From: Dissophora ornata | Taxonomy: Eukaryota > Mortierellomycota > Mortierellomycetes > Mortierellales > Mortierellaceae | Assembly (NCBI GenBank): GCA_025201705.1 | Contig: MU616639.1 | Span: 1-64,000 of the forward strand | Length of the DNA: 64,000 bases | Direction of reading: 5' to 3' | Shown: one piece after another, positions 37,426 through 49,498 of the stretch | Layout: the number at the start of each line of letters is the position of its first letter | Numbering within the stretch: the stretch's first letter is position 1 | Notes under the pieces: generated by a model | What the model was told of the DNA's origin: nothing | Database searches by the model: none | What the model saw: only the letters and a program-made list of their open reading frames with translations | Made by a program: the position numbers and the translations under genes

Positions 37426-39856
37426 GCTGTGCTATTATTTGTCTCCGATTCGGTATTTCCTAGGCGATCAACCCACGGATATCGAAAAGCAGACCCGCAA
37501 TTTGATTTTGGACTACATTCTCAAGCCCAACAGGTAGGATTCAAAGAGGGACGAGGGTTAATTCAGCGATGCCAGTGCATGCTCGTATCTTGCCTGGCGA
37601 TTGAGACAAAAATGAACATTCCACGGGCTGAAGTGACTACGAAGTGTGTACTGAGAATCAACGTTTGTCCGACTCGCATTCCCTTTTACAACCCAGTGTG
37701 ATCCTTGCTGTTTCGCCTGCCAATGTCGATCTTGCCAATTCGGACAGTCTCAAGCTTGCTCGACAGGTGGATCCAGAGTCGAAGCGTACTATTGGTGTCT
37801 TGACAAAGCTGGATCTCATGGATGCAGGAACCAATTCGCTCGATATTCTCTCTGGAAGGGCATATCCCCTCAAGCTTGGGTTCATTGGAGTCGTGAACAG
37901 AAGCCAGGCCGATATCCAGAGTAACAAGCCCATGGCAGAGGCCTTCAAGAGCGAGACTGAATTCTTCCAAAACCACCCAGCCTACCGCGCTATATCTCAT
38001 CGTTGTGGTACCAATTTCTTAGCCAAGACTCTCAACACTGTATGTCCTGGCATTGCATTCATATATGTTTCCGTAACGCCAATAAGCCACCTTTGAAAGC
38101 CTCGACATTTACCGACCCTCTGTTATAACCTCTAGATTCTGATGAACCATATCCGTGACAAGCTTCCAGACATCAAGGCCAAGCTCAACTCATTGATTGG
38201 ACAGACACAACAGGAACTCACTTCATATGGCGACCCTACCTTTACCGGCACAGCCCACAGGGTGAGCGAGCTTGAACGTTGGCCCGAAGTATACCCTTTT
38301 AGTCTGGTCAATGAAATTTTACTAATCGAGGCATCTGATTGGTTAGGGTACGCTAATTCTACAACTCCTGTCCAAATTTGCGAATGACTTTGTCGCTGCA
38401 ATTGATGGAACCTCCGCAGATATTTCGACAAAGGAGCTGTGCGGTGGCGCAAGGATTTATTACATCTTTAACAATGTCTTTGGCTCTGCTCTCGACTCTC
38501 TGAATCCATGCGAGAATTTGACCGTCCAGGATATTCGCACCGCTATCCGCAACTCTACAGGACCTCGCCCGTCTCTTTTCGTGCCAGAGATTGCGTTCGA
38601 TCTCTTGGTGAAACCCCAAATCAAGTTGCTCGAACCCCCAAGTTTGAGATGTGTCGAACTCGCTTATGAGGAGTTGGTCAAGATCTGCCACAGTTGCGGT
38701 GCAAAGGTAACCCAATAGCCACCAAAGTTGCCATCATAAGGTGCTTGGTTGTTAGTATAAGCTGAGCGAACTAACATATAATCACCGCTTCACAGGATCT
38801 CGCGCGTTTCCCTAGGTTTCATGCGAAGTTGATTGAGGTTGTGTCTGATCTTCTCAGAGAGCGTTTGGGACCTACCTCAGAATACGTCGAGAGTTTGATC
38901 AGCATCCAACGATCATACATCAATACCAACCACCCCGATTTTATCGGCGGCGGCGGAGCAATGTCCGCACTGGAAAAGGCTTCACAGAAGAAGAAAAAGG
39001 ACATTGAACGGACGAGAAGATTAAGCACCGTGAACATGGCCCTGGCGGGAAGCGGCAATGATTCCCCCGTCGTCCGGGAGGAGAATGGTGAAAAATCGGT
39101 CACGAACGCTATGAACAACTTGACTGTTCACCAGGCTACCGAGAGGGGAGATCGTGAGCGTGAGCGTGAGCGTGAGCGTGAGCGCGAGAGGCTGAGCCAT
39201 AACAGCCAACACGGGGGACCTAACAGTGCCTCAACCTCCTCACTGAACGGATCGCCTCATGGACCGAATGCGGGAAGCAAGGGCACGTTCTTGAACTACT
39301 TTTTCGGTGATACCCAGCTGCGTATGGACCGCCCTGTTCCACAGGAGAATCTTCATCGTTCCAGCAATGTCCACAATGTTGCCAAAGAGATGGTCATGCC
39401 AAAGACCGTCTTGGATGGTGAGCCATTGGAGTTTGACAAGAAACAGGAACACATGACGGATTCAGAAGAGCACTCAAACATGAACGAGCGCGAGGACATG
39501 GAAACTCAGCTTATCCGTAAGTTCAGTAACGTCTTGCTCCATGGATCGTGATGTCGCGGAGGAGCACCGACTTATTGTTTTTGCCTTCTCTTTTCATTTC
39601 AGGTTCCTTGATTGTGTCATACTTCACCATTACTCGTAAATCGATCCAGGACCTGGTCCCCAAGGCAGTTATGCACTTGTTGGTCAACTACTCGCGCGAG
39701 GCGGTACAGAACCGCCTGGTTGCCACACTCTACAAAGAGGAGCTGTTCAACGACCTGCTCCAGGAGGATGACAACCTGTGCGCGGAGCGTGCAAAGTGCA
39801 AGGCTATGCTCGATGTCTTTAAGAATGCGTTTACCATCATTAATGAAGCCATGTAG
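36714..39856 (+). CDS. DNM1: Dynamin-related GTPase, DNM1/DRP1 type
   Basis: Eight exons: 36714-37175, 37279-37288, 37464-37533, 37697-38039, 38136-38261, 38347-38706, 38796-39516 and 39603-39856. The GTPase domain is complete: [12 protein letters not shown] (G1), the switch region [22 protein letters not shown] (G3, spread over three exons), TKLDLMD (G4) and VNRSQADI. The middle domain follows, then a variable insert with an Arg-Glu repeat and FLNYFFGD, and the GTPase effector domain ([20 protein letters not shown], ending IINEAM). The order without a PH domain and the GTFLNYFFG element fit Dnm1/Drp1, which divides mitochondria and peroxisomes; Vps1 is the alternative. Exon 2 is only 10 nt. 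Confidence 0.92.
37279..37288 (+). other. DNM1: 10-nt microexon of DNM1
   Basis: ATTCCCGTCG is flanked by cag on the left and gtatgt on the right. It codes Ile-Pro-Val and the first base of Gly, restoring the universal dynamin block DLPGVTKIPVGDQP between exon 1 (ending VTK) and exon 3 (starting with the rest of Gly, then DQPTD). Confidence 0.9.
37386..37424 (+). repeat. Intronic poly(T) tract in DNM1
   Basis: About 39 consecutive T in the intron after the microexon, some 40 nt before the acceptor tcctag, where it would act as an extreme polypyrimidine tract. Confidence 0.9.
39153..39186 (+). repeat. 6-bp tandem repeat coding Arg-Glu
   Basis: About five copies of cgtgag inside the variable insert of DNM1, giving alternating Arg and Glu. 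Confidence 0.9.
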
Positions 39857-39978
39857 AGAAATCAACACCCTTGTTTTGTTTTCTGTGTCCCAGTCTCCAT
39901 TTCTGTTCTTCGTTATTATCTTAACTTACATAAAGTCATATCCTTTTGCGGAATGCATCATTTTGTACCATGCCAGAA

Positions 39979-42013
39979 TCATGATTTAATTTGAGAATCA
40001 CCGTTGATATTGAACTGCTCTAGGGTCTTGTCGCCTCTGATCCAATTGCGAAAGATGCCTTGAAATAGGTGCTCTTTGTTTGTATTGTAGCCTTTCGCCA
40101 TTCTCTTCCATTCGCCATAGGTGATATCTTCCATTTTTGCTCCAACTTCTTTTACGGTGTTAGGCCTGACCATACACTGTACAAGATTGTTATTTTTGGA
40201 GCGGTCGAGAACAGTCTCTGGGATGCTTCTCCAGAGCGATACACTGCTATTGAATATATTGATTTTGCAAAGTCTACTTCGAGACTTCGCTTGGATTGGC
40301 TGTTTGGCAGAAGCCCCAGCCTTGCATCCATTGATGAGGACTTCTGCTGTCGAAGGCTCGGAGGCAATCCAAGAAATACCTGTTGCATGCAGTACAGTCG
40401 CAGGTCAATATTTGACAGTAATCGGAAAGAGACAATAAGTGAGGACCATGGAAGGATACATACTTGAGGAGGATGCCACAGGCGGGACCGAAACGCCATC
40501 TTTCCCGTTTTGAGTTGATATGGTCTCCCTGGAGAAATCGAAAGGTATCGCGCCTTCATACAACTCTACGTGGTGCGGCGTATATGATACTTTGTTTGAA
40601 TCAGACTTGTCAGATGCATTTGCAGAGCCTTGGCAAGCGCATTGCTGGATTCGGTCAAAAAGCGCTCTCTCTAATGCAGAAGCATCGAATAGCTCACGCG
40701 TAATGACAGATCGCAGAAAGATCGGCTTCAAAAAAGGCGCTACAACAGCAGACGTCAATCCAAGGATATTCCATCGAGCAATCTTGTCAGAACAGGACAT
40801 GGACATGGTTGGCTCCGAATCAACCCTCCCTGGTTTCGTCCGCAACACTCCTACCGAGTCATAGTCTATACGTCCACGCCGGAAACCAAGAATGTGATCG
40901 CATTCCCGCATGTTGGCACTCGCACCTAGATCACGTCCTTGCACACTGGTTAAAGCTGCGTCTAACTTCGGATGCTTGAGAGAGGAAGTGTCGGCGAGCT
41001 CAGTCCCTGCCGTATCTCGTGGGTGCTTTGATCCTGCGATCTGATGTGTCTGTCCTTGGTTTTCCTCTTTTTCAGACTTCTGCACATTCTCCTGTGTCTT
41101 TGCTAGAGACTTCTGCCCACTAAGGAACGCATTCCTGGATTCCGTTGATTGCGTTTCTGCAAGACTAGCCGTAGTAGCATCCCCGCCTGTATACAGAAAA
41201 CAGTAGATTGCGAATCAAGACTTGTCAGTATGAATCTCGGCTTCGAAAGCACGCATTATCCTGCACTCCTTTCAATATCCTGAAGCGTACACGGTGCCTG
41301 ACTGACGTATAGATGGAACTGTGTCCTTGGATCAACAAGTTCAAAGAGCGGACTTTCCTCCGACGCTGCATCTCGATCCCCAATGTACCGGAATTTGTTT
41401 TTTGAATTTTCAGGACGACTGATACAGGCTTGCATTTCTTGTAAACACCATCTACCAAAATATTGCAGGAGAGAGAGAGAGAGAGAAAGCCATTTAAATA
41501 CCTACTGATGCAGGAGCGCGAGCAATTACGCGTGCCACTTGTATATACACACACCTATTAAACCCTCGGCGGGCAAGGACTTCTGCATGGCAGTCGTTCA
41601 CCAAATCGCCTCGAGGACTCAGCTTGCCCTGAGATAAGCACTTGCTCCCTGTCCTATGAAGACATGCAGAGATCGGGCATTCCCTTAGATTTGCCTGTTC
41701 GTGTTTATCAATATATCTTTTTTTTTCTCGCAAAGCAGGGATAATAGCACACTCACGCCAGCGATATGCATTCCACGTCCCAGGATCCACTTGTAGCGTC
41801 ATCATTGTTGAACGAGCTGTCAGTATCGGCATCGGTGTTTTGCACAGTGGGGTGTCTGGTTGGCGTAGTGGCTACTATTCCTGCAAGTATGGTCCACTCT
41901 GCTTGGCCATTGCTCTTCCTGGATGGTTTCCCATGTTTGGGCAGTTGATTGAACTGGACATGGCACTCCTCTACAATCCCCTGAATCAGTCCCTGTGAAG
42001 TGTATTGAGGCAT
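39979..42013 (-). CDS. TAD1: tRNA-specific adenosine deaminase 1 (TAD1/ADAT1)
   Basis: Multi-exon gene converging on DNM1 with 122 bp between stops. Deaminase motifs are present: TGSKCLSQGKLSPRGDLVND, then CHAEVLARRGF with the catalytic His and Glu. The zinc-ligand motif SQAPCGGDATT appears only after joining exons across the intron that splits its Cys codon (about 41272-41189). The second Cys lies in MSCSDKIARWNILG. The C-terminal A-deamin part includes FLKPIFLRSVITRELF and ends KMEDITYGEWKRMAKGYN. Tad1 converts A37 to inosine next to the anticodon of tRNA-Ala in eukaryotes. The usual D-S-H-A-E is D-C-H-A-E here. A Ser/Lys-rich insertion (around KSEKEENQGQTHQIAG) enlarges the middle. Confidence 0.9.
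41468..41486. repeat. (GA)n microsatellite in TAD1
   Basis: GA run on the plus strand (CT on the coding strand) between TAD1 exons, probably within an intron. Confidence 0.8.
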
Positions 42014-42227
42014 TCGTTTTTCTCACTCGAATGTTGTTTAAGGCATGCCAAAACGCGCGCTGGAATAAAGTATCAATTCGTCTTGGAATTTATTGCGTTC
42101 ACGTGACTACGCCTGGAAAGCCACAGATGCTTTGAAAGTTTGAGGTTCGAAGCGTTGACAAAGAAAAGATCAGGCAACCAACAAGCATCCAACTCCACAC
42201 GTTCTAGTCATTCAACTCACAGGAGCC

Positions 42228-45137
42228 ATGGCTGACACGCAAACGAATGCTACCAAGAGCCCCTGGGTCGAATACACTCATCAGGATGGACGCAAGTACT
42301 ACTACCATCAGGAAACCAAGCAGACCGTTTGGGAGAAACCCGATGAGCTAAAAACGCCCAAAGAGGTATCAACAACAACTGATTTTTTTTTTGGTATCTT
42401 TTAACACGCGACTCAAATGACCAACGACTGAACATGCTATATTCCGCTAGATGGCTCTGGAGTCTAGTCCTTGGAAAGGATATACTACTCCCGAAGGGAA
42501 GAAATATTACCACAACACTGCCACCAAAGAGACCGTCTGGACTGTGCCTGAAGAATACAAGGTCATGCTAGATCAGCTTGCTGAGGAGACTAAAGCAAAG
42601 GAAGCGGCTACAGCAGCAGTAGCAGCGCCACCACAAACTTCGGTTAAGCCTGTAACGCCGACCTCATCTTCTGCTGTTTCGACGCCTTCGCCCCTGCGAC
42701 ACCAGGCCATTCCACCAGGAACGCAACACTCCCAAATCCCACATAACCCACAGCATCCTCCACAACAACCACCACTGAACCCATTGCCTGCGCGGGACCA
42801 TTCTGGACCAGATTCCCTGCGAAGCAATGGACCCGGTTTCATGCCACAACACAACCAGTCTTCTCGACCACCATTCTCGCATCAGCAAGGAAGCCGCCCT
42901 CAACGTTTCCAGCAGTCATTTGTCCCGCCCGAGGGTAGCGGTAACCGCGGCAGGGATAGAAATGTTGAAGTGCTTCCCGAATTCTCGACGAAGGAAGAAG
43001 CTGGACTGGCGTTTAAGAATCTGCTAAGGGAAACGGTATGGTGTGCCACCAATTTTACCCGCTTTTCGTGAACTAGCGTCAATATCCAAAATTATTCTAA
43101 CGCAATGGTATAACATAATAGAGTGTCACCTCTACCTGGACCTGGGAGCAAACTATGCGCGCAGTCATCACCAACCCCATCTACCGGGCAGCCTTCAATA
43201 CCGTCGCAGAACGCAAGACAGCCTTCCAGGAGTACGTGGACGAGCGTCGCATCCAGGAAAAGCAAGAGGAAAAGGCACGACAGCGGAAACTGAAGCAGGA
43301 TTTCTTGGATCTGCTGCAGAACAGCGACAAAGTGACGCATGCGAGCCGCTACTCGTCAATTTCGAGACTCTTTGCGGAGGAGCCTGCTTTCACGGCCATT
43401 GACGATGACCGCCATCGTCGCTCTATCTTTGACGTTTATATGAATGATTTGATAAGACAGGAGAAGGAAGAGGCGCGCCAGAAGCGCAAGGCTGGTATGG
43501 CTGCCCTCGCGTCTCTACTCCAATCCATGGACGAAATTACGCTCGCGACACGCTGGGCTGAGGCGAAAGATTTGCTACAGGAGAGCAAAGAGCTTAAGGA
43601 CTCAGAGACGATACAGTTATTGAGCAAGATTGACCAGCTCTCTGTTTATGAGGATCACATCAAGCACTTGGAGAAAGAGTATGATCAGAAACGCGTTCGG
43701 GAGCGCGTGTTGCGCAAGCGGGCCGAGAGAAAGAGGCGAGAGGCGTTCAAGGATCTTTTGACGGAGTTGAGGAGCAAGGGCCACGTGAATGCTACAACAA
43801 GTTGGATGCAGATTCACCCTCTTATCAAGGATAGTCCCCAATATCTTGATATGCTTGGGCAACCTGGCTCGACCCCCATGGAGTTGTTTTGGGATATGAT
43901 TGAGGATTTGGAGGATAGACTGTATCAGGATAGGAAGATGATACAAGATCTGCTGAAGGTATGTATTTTTATTTTGATCTCTATGGTGCCTCGTCTGAGA
44001 AGCTCAACTCACCGAACGGAAATGTGAACTGTGTCCGAAATAGAACATTGACTACGAGATTCAACCAGAGACGACATTCGAGGAGTTTGCTGAGAGTATT
44101 TCGAAGCAGGAGAGAGTCAGCAGCATCTCCACTGAAGATTTAAAGCTGATCTTTGACCAGCTTTTGGACAGGGCTGTCCATCATGCCAAGGAGGAGAAGC
44201 GGCGACAAGAAAAATTGGCGCGCAAGAAGGCGGAGTCCTTTAGGTTCATGCTTAAGTCCTTGAATCCGCCCGTCACTGTCGAATCTAATTGGGATGATGT
44301 AAGCATTTCCCACGCCAACGTACTTTGCTATCAATCCTGCAGAGCATGAAAACTAACTGACAAAATAATGATGGCATACCATTCAGGTCAAAGTAAAGGC
44401 AGAGTCGACGCCAGAGTATGCCGCTCTCGAGACAGATGAGAAGCGGAAAGAGGTCTTTGACCGATATCTTGAAAGGCTAAAGGTATGTGTATCCCTGAAG
44501 CGTAGTTTATCCTCGCCTAGCAACCCGTCTGTATACCCTCAATGTTTACCTCTGTGTTACGTTCATCATTGTAGGAGAGGATCGCCAAGAACTACGACAG
44601 CGAAGATGAAGATGGGTCCATCTTAGAGGATGATGCTGACTACTACGGCAAGCGAACATCGCTGGATCGAAAGCGTTCCATGCCAAGCAGCAGCCACAGC
44701 AAACACCACAGCAGTAGTCATCACCATAGCAGTAGTCATCATCCAAACGGGGACCACCAGAGACGAAGCGCCGTACGCGATCCGTCACCCCTTGCATCCT
44801 CTAAAAGTTCACATCAGAATGAAAAGCGTTCTAGGGGTGGTACTGAGGATGTTGAATCGGGACATGAGGATGACTCTAAGCACCATGCTAAGGTACGAAG
44901 CTATACTAGGTCTCGAACGGTTCTTGTTGTATTTTCATCTCTGATCCACACTAATCGTATCCTTTGTCATTTCCCCCACCAAAAAAAAAAAAAAAAAAAC
45001 GCGTATTGCAGAAATCAAAAATTGCTGTTGTTGATGGCGATTCTTCAAGTCCCACGGTACCAAAAGATGACACTACTGCTGTTCATGCAGGTGGAGAGGA
45101 AGAGGGCGAAGTCATAGAGACACTAAGCGCTCAATAG
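42228..45137 (+). CDS. PRP40: Pre-mRNA-processing protein PRP40
   Basis: Seven exons: 42228-42365, 42451-43035, 43122-43958, 44044-44298, 44387-44482, 44575-44892 and 45012-45137. Two WW domains open the protein: [18 protein letters not shown] to VWEKP, and [17 protein letters not shown] to VWTVPEEY. A Pro/Gln/Ser-rich linker follows, then a row of FF domains ([57 protein letters not shown] and others). The tail is His/Ser-rich and charged. Prp40 is a U1 snRNP component that bridges the 5' splice site and branch-site factors, and its FF domains bind phosphorylated RNA polymerase II tail. The genome's many introns fit an intact copy. An A18 tract lies in the last intron. Confidence 0.94.
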
Positions 45138-45466
45138 CAAAAAAAATAAAATTTCTTGGCACTACTCTTATGCTACAATGACAGCTGACGAGTTACGTCG
45201 GATTTACAGATCGACATTAATCTACGGTCATTCGACATGATCACAACAAAAGTGGAGGCACTGATACGAAATAAAACAAAATGTCCCTTTGTCTTTCTTT
45301 GTTCTAAAGGACTTTTTTTAATGTGTCGTACAAGGGACTTGAAAAGATGGTGGAGAGGAGCTGTTTAGTTTTATGATGGAAAAAGTAAGAGAGGAGGGAA
45401 GAAGTGCATGATAAAAGAAAAAGAGAGAGACCTTTTTCTTCTTTCTGTTTTGCGAGGGGATCATAT
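45138..45466. other. Convergent spacer PRP40 / ATP4
   Basis: 3' UTR space of convergent genes, A/T-rich. Nothing recognised. Confidence 0.6.
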
Positions 45467-46950
45467 TTAGGCCTTGGCGGAGGTGGCGATCTTCTCGACC
45501 TGGCTGATGGACTCGTCCAAGATCTTGGACTGGAGCTTGGGGTCAAGGAGATCGGCCTTGATCTTCTCGATCATGTAAGCAGCCAACTTGCTCTGCTCAC
45601 GCTCACGGACCGAGGTCTCGTAGCGGACCCACGAGTCGAGGACAGACTTGACCTCAGCAGTCAAGGCGGTCTTCTGCTTGAGCTCAAAGGCGTCAGCCTC
45701 GAGCTGGGCAGTCTCCTTGGAGAGAGCGTAGAGGGCCTTGGTGACGTCGACAACGTCCTTCATCTGGCCGACCTGGTCAATGCGCTCCTCAACAGCGGCC
45801 TTGTGGTCGACGCGGGCCTTCTGAAGAACAGTGCGGATCTTGTTGATGTGACCATCAGCCCACTCGTTGAAAGGCTCGTGGACAGCCTTGACGATACCGC
45901 CGAAAGTGGCAGCAAAGGCAAAGAGGACCAAGGACTCCTCGTTGAAGACGTAGATCTCCTTGGAGATCAAGTAGGTGGCAGCGCCGGTAAGGGCGGTGAC
46001 ATAGGCAGTCTTGGAGAGCAAAGAGTTGCCGGGGAGCGAATCAATGATGCTCTGGGCCTTGTTCTCGGGGGAGACCTGCTTCTCTGTTGGTAACAAATTG
46101 AACAAAAGACGGTATCTGTCAATATCGGATGCGCCTGTTGTTCTGCTCATGATCCAGCTGATCCCGTCAAAGTCGTCTTCCTCTCTGCTGTATATTGGTG
46201 GCTGATATGAGCAATTGTGCAATTGTGCGCTCTCCCAATTTCATAGACATTTTTTTTTTCTATCCAGTAAAGTCGAATAAAGATCCGGCGATTTCACGAA
46301 AATGGAGATCTATAATGCACCGGCCTAATGCTAACCTTCGGTAGAGGTGGCCATGTGGCGGATGCTGTGTTGAAAATAACAGGAGACGGGCCTCTGCGGT
46401 TAGTTTCTATTTGACGTCACGATCAAAAAACCACAAATCAGACACTAGACGATCTCGACGAATAAACATACGCAACGGAGGCAGTGGAGCGCTGGGCAGC
46501 GAGCACAGGGCGCACGGCGGCGACTATTGAGTGATGAGAGCAGGATTAGAACAGAGTCGATTAGTTTAGGCGCGAAAAGCGTGGGCAATGATTCAAGATC
46601 GCATGGGCGCGAATGTTGATCGGAAGGGGGGTATGAAGAGTCGGGTAAGGGAGTGCTGCTTCAGCCAAAGCAAAGAAGGTGTCAAAGCGCGAGTTGCGTC
46701 AAGTGAGGTATCCTGGGTCGATAGGGGCTAAGTGATGCGCGTTTAAATGGAGGTGCAGATTGAAGAAAATGTGGAACCGATTCATCCCGTCGGTTGAGAT
46801 GTAGTTTGGCTGGTGTTGTTCCTGTGTGAGGGTCGCAGGGATGGGAGGATCGGACGATTGGATGAGGCGAGTATGTGTGCGTGAATACGCGAGGCGAAGC
46901 AAGGCCGATGGATTACCCGAGGAGCTCTTGGTCAAAAGACGGAGGGCCAT
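45467..46950 (-). CDS. ATP4: Mitochondrial ATP synthase subunit 4 (F0 subunit b)
   Basis: Four exons: 46950-46917, 46523-46472, 46364-46336 and 46083-45467; 243 residues. The first three are tiny (34, 52 and 29 nt) and together encode a presequence (MALRLLTKSSSVAAVRPVLA and on) rich in Ala, Ser and Arg. The mature part starts near STEEKQVSPENKAQ. Two membrane segments (LLSKTAYVTALTGAATYLI and ESLVLFAFAATFGGIV) precede a long stator helix with the family hallmarks SKETAQLEADAFELKQK and AEVKSVLDSWVRYE. Subunit b forms the peripheral stalk that holds F1 against rotation. It is divergent from DAP3/mS29. Confidence 0.94.
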
Positions 46951-47385
46951 TGTGGAGTGATGGAGATGGGTGATGGAGAGTGGGGAGAGAGAGGAGAGAT
47001 GCGATTTGATTTTTTCGGTCTTTGTAGTGTGTGTGTGTCTTTCAGGGCAAGACGGGCCTAGCACGGGCGGGAAAGCAGAAGTGGTCGGATGCGGAACCCA
47101 CTCACACAAAACAAAGCCGACGTCACCCGTACCATGCATTCATCGCCCGCCTTAATGCCGCTGCTCGCGGCACCCCGAATCGAAGACAGTCACTGTAAAC
47201 AGAATGACCTCCACACTCTCGGGCGACCTGGCTGCCCTCCTCGGCCTGTCCCTGAAAGACACACAACGAGAACGACTCTGCTCGGTCGCCACATTCACAC
47301 TCCTTCCATTCGTCGCATTCCCCGGAAGATTCACGCCTAGCCCTCCCTCTTCTCCCTCCTCTCTCGATTCAGCAGCCTCGCATTC
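46951..47385. promoter_or_regulatory. Bidirectional promoter region ATP4 / DAP3
   Basis: 435 bp between divergent start codons of two nuclear genes for mitochondrial proteins. The sequence is GC- and pyrimidine-rich toward DAP3. No TATA box noted. Confidence 0.6.
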
Positions 47386-49498
47386 ATGGCACACAGATTG
47401 CTCACCTCGACACCGCTCCTGTCCAGGACACAGCTGACCCTCGTCGCACGCGCGAGGGCTGCTGTGCCTGCCCAGTACGCCAACTATGTCACCGCCTCAG
47501 CCGTCGTTATGGCTGGTGGGAAGGCAAAGAAAGGTACCATGATTTTTCAGGATAGTAGGGACAGTGGACACGCGACTGGAGCAATTATCCTCACACGCTA
47601 TCCCACATTCTTCTGGTCTGATCGATCATAGCCTCCGCACCCGTCCGAGCCAAGGGACAGTCCAACTCCTTCCGCAGAAAGAAGGCCGATGATGACGAAG
47701 GCAGCGAGGTACAATTCGATTTTATACAGGATTTAGAGCTAGTCTGACAAGACTGGAGACCTTTTTGGTCGCTGGATCACGGATCATGACTAACCTGGAG
47801 TTGCACGTCCGATCTGGAAAACACATCATATTTGTGAACGTAATTAGGGCGCAATGGGAGGAGCTGGTCGTCTGAACGACAAGTACTACAAGCTCGCAAT
47901 CCCTGTTAAGGTCGAGGAATTCATTCCTGTAAGTCGGGCACGCGCCATGCAATAGAGGTATTGATCAGATCGGATGGCGCACCCTGGTCGCAGCTAACAC
48001 CATGTATCGTATTTAAAACAGTCAACGGCCACTACGGAGCATGTCGGCCAGGTCCTTGGGTTCCCGTCAACTGTCATTCCAGCACTGAGCCAGACTGCCT
48101 ACCCTACTCTGTTGAATGAGCAGGTACTGATCTTAATCGCGCCAATCCTGTTCGCGACCCCTCTACGAGGATCGACTTTTTTGCAAATCAGGGGCTTACC
48201 AACCTAATTGTCATCGTTTTAATTAGTTTGCTCTTATCAAACCTGCTGCCTTGGTTGTCCGTGAGTCGACCGTCAGCTTGTTGGAAACGATTGATAAGGC
48301 CATGAAGACGCCCTCAGACAAGAGCAGGATTGTTCTTTCTGGAGACTCAGGATCAGGAAAGAGCGCGCTGTTGTTGCAGACCGTGAGCCACTGTCTCTCG
48401 GCAGGATGGGCCGTCATCTATGTCCCAAAGGGTATTGTATTTTCTTCAGTCGCTCCGTTGGAAAGTCAGGACTGTGGTTTAGGACGAAGGGTGAAGGATC
48501 TAACGCTCTACTATTTACAACACTTCTGATATCGTAGCCAGCACTTGGATGAACAGTTCCTTCCCATACAACAAAGTCCCCAACTCTACTTCCTTTGTCC
48601 AACCTTCGCTTGCTTCCACCCTCATTGGCCAGATCCTCAATGTCAACAGGTCTGTGTTGAACAAGATTACCATCCCTGAAAACGTCAAGGCTGGCCGTCA
48701 CGATATTGAGGAGGGAACGACATTATCGTCCTTTCTTGAGGCCGGTATCAAGGGCCAGTATGCCGCTCAGGATGTCATCGAGGTCTTTATGAAGCAGATT
48801 AGCGCTCAAAAGGAGTATGTTTTCGTTACATCAATGACTAAGCGCATGTATCACTTTCTACCGTCATCGTGGCTCGATGCTAACTCAACTATGGGATACC
48901 AACGTTGTCATTTCGCTGCCTTGTAGGGTCCCTACTTTGATTGCGATCGACGAGATCAACCACTTTTTCCGCCCAACACAATACTTGAGCCATGATGGCA
49001 AGGAGCTCGACCCTGAGCACTTGAAACTGCCTGAGCTGTTCTTGAACTACATTTCTGGAAAGAGTTCGTTGGAGCACGGAGCTGTTGTTGGCGCCACAAG
49101 CGATGCTCTTTTGGCCAACAAGAGCGAGGTCCTCGAGGTTGCCCTGGGCGTGAAGGAGGTTTCTCCTTACAAGAATCTGTCCCAGACCATCTTACCTTGG
49201 ACTCAAGGATTGGCCAAGGTCGAAGTACCAAACTACACAAAGGAGGAGGCCAAGGGAGTGTTTGACTACTACAAGAAGGGCCACGTCTTCTATGATGGTA
49301 AGTGGTGTTAACTGGGAGTAAACTAAAGGGGGCGTAGCCCAGCCACGTGCATTCATGCTAGAAGATCTCTAACACGCGTATGGTTATATTCTTTGATGAC
49401 GAATAATAGCCCCATCAGAATCGCTATTCTTTAACAAGTTCATCACGTCGGGCGGTAACCCCCGTAAATTCTTCACTGCTTGCGCAAAAGGAATTTAG
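47386..49498 (+). CDS. RSM23: Mitochondrial small-subunit ribosomal protein mS29 (DAP3)
   Basis: Multi-exon gene (first exons 47386-47533, 47632-47708, 47848-47928, 48022-48123; fifth starts 48227). A basic presequence begins MAHRLLTSTPLLSRTQLTLV. The P-loop is clear: RIVLSGDSGSGKSALLLQ, and a Walker B-like stretch TLIAIDEINHFFR follows. ASTLIGQILNVNRSVLNK and YISGKSSLEHGAVVGATSD match DAP3/Rsm23 GTPase-like proteins of the mitoribosomal small subunit. The final exon ends FFTACAKGI. In animals the orthologue is also called death-associated protein 3, but in fungi its role is structural in the 37S subunit. The junction between exons 5 and 6 is best read as VPKG-TWMNS. Confidence 0.93.

Noticed and set aside
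45404..46093. 229-codon open frame opposite ATP4
   Set aside because: Shadow of strong codon preference in ATP4; composition mirrors the true gene.
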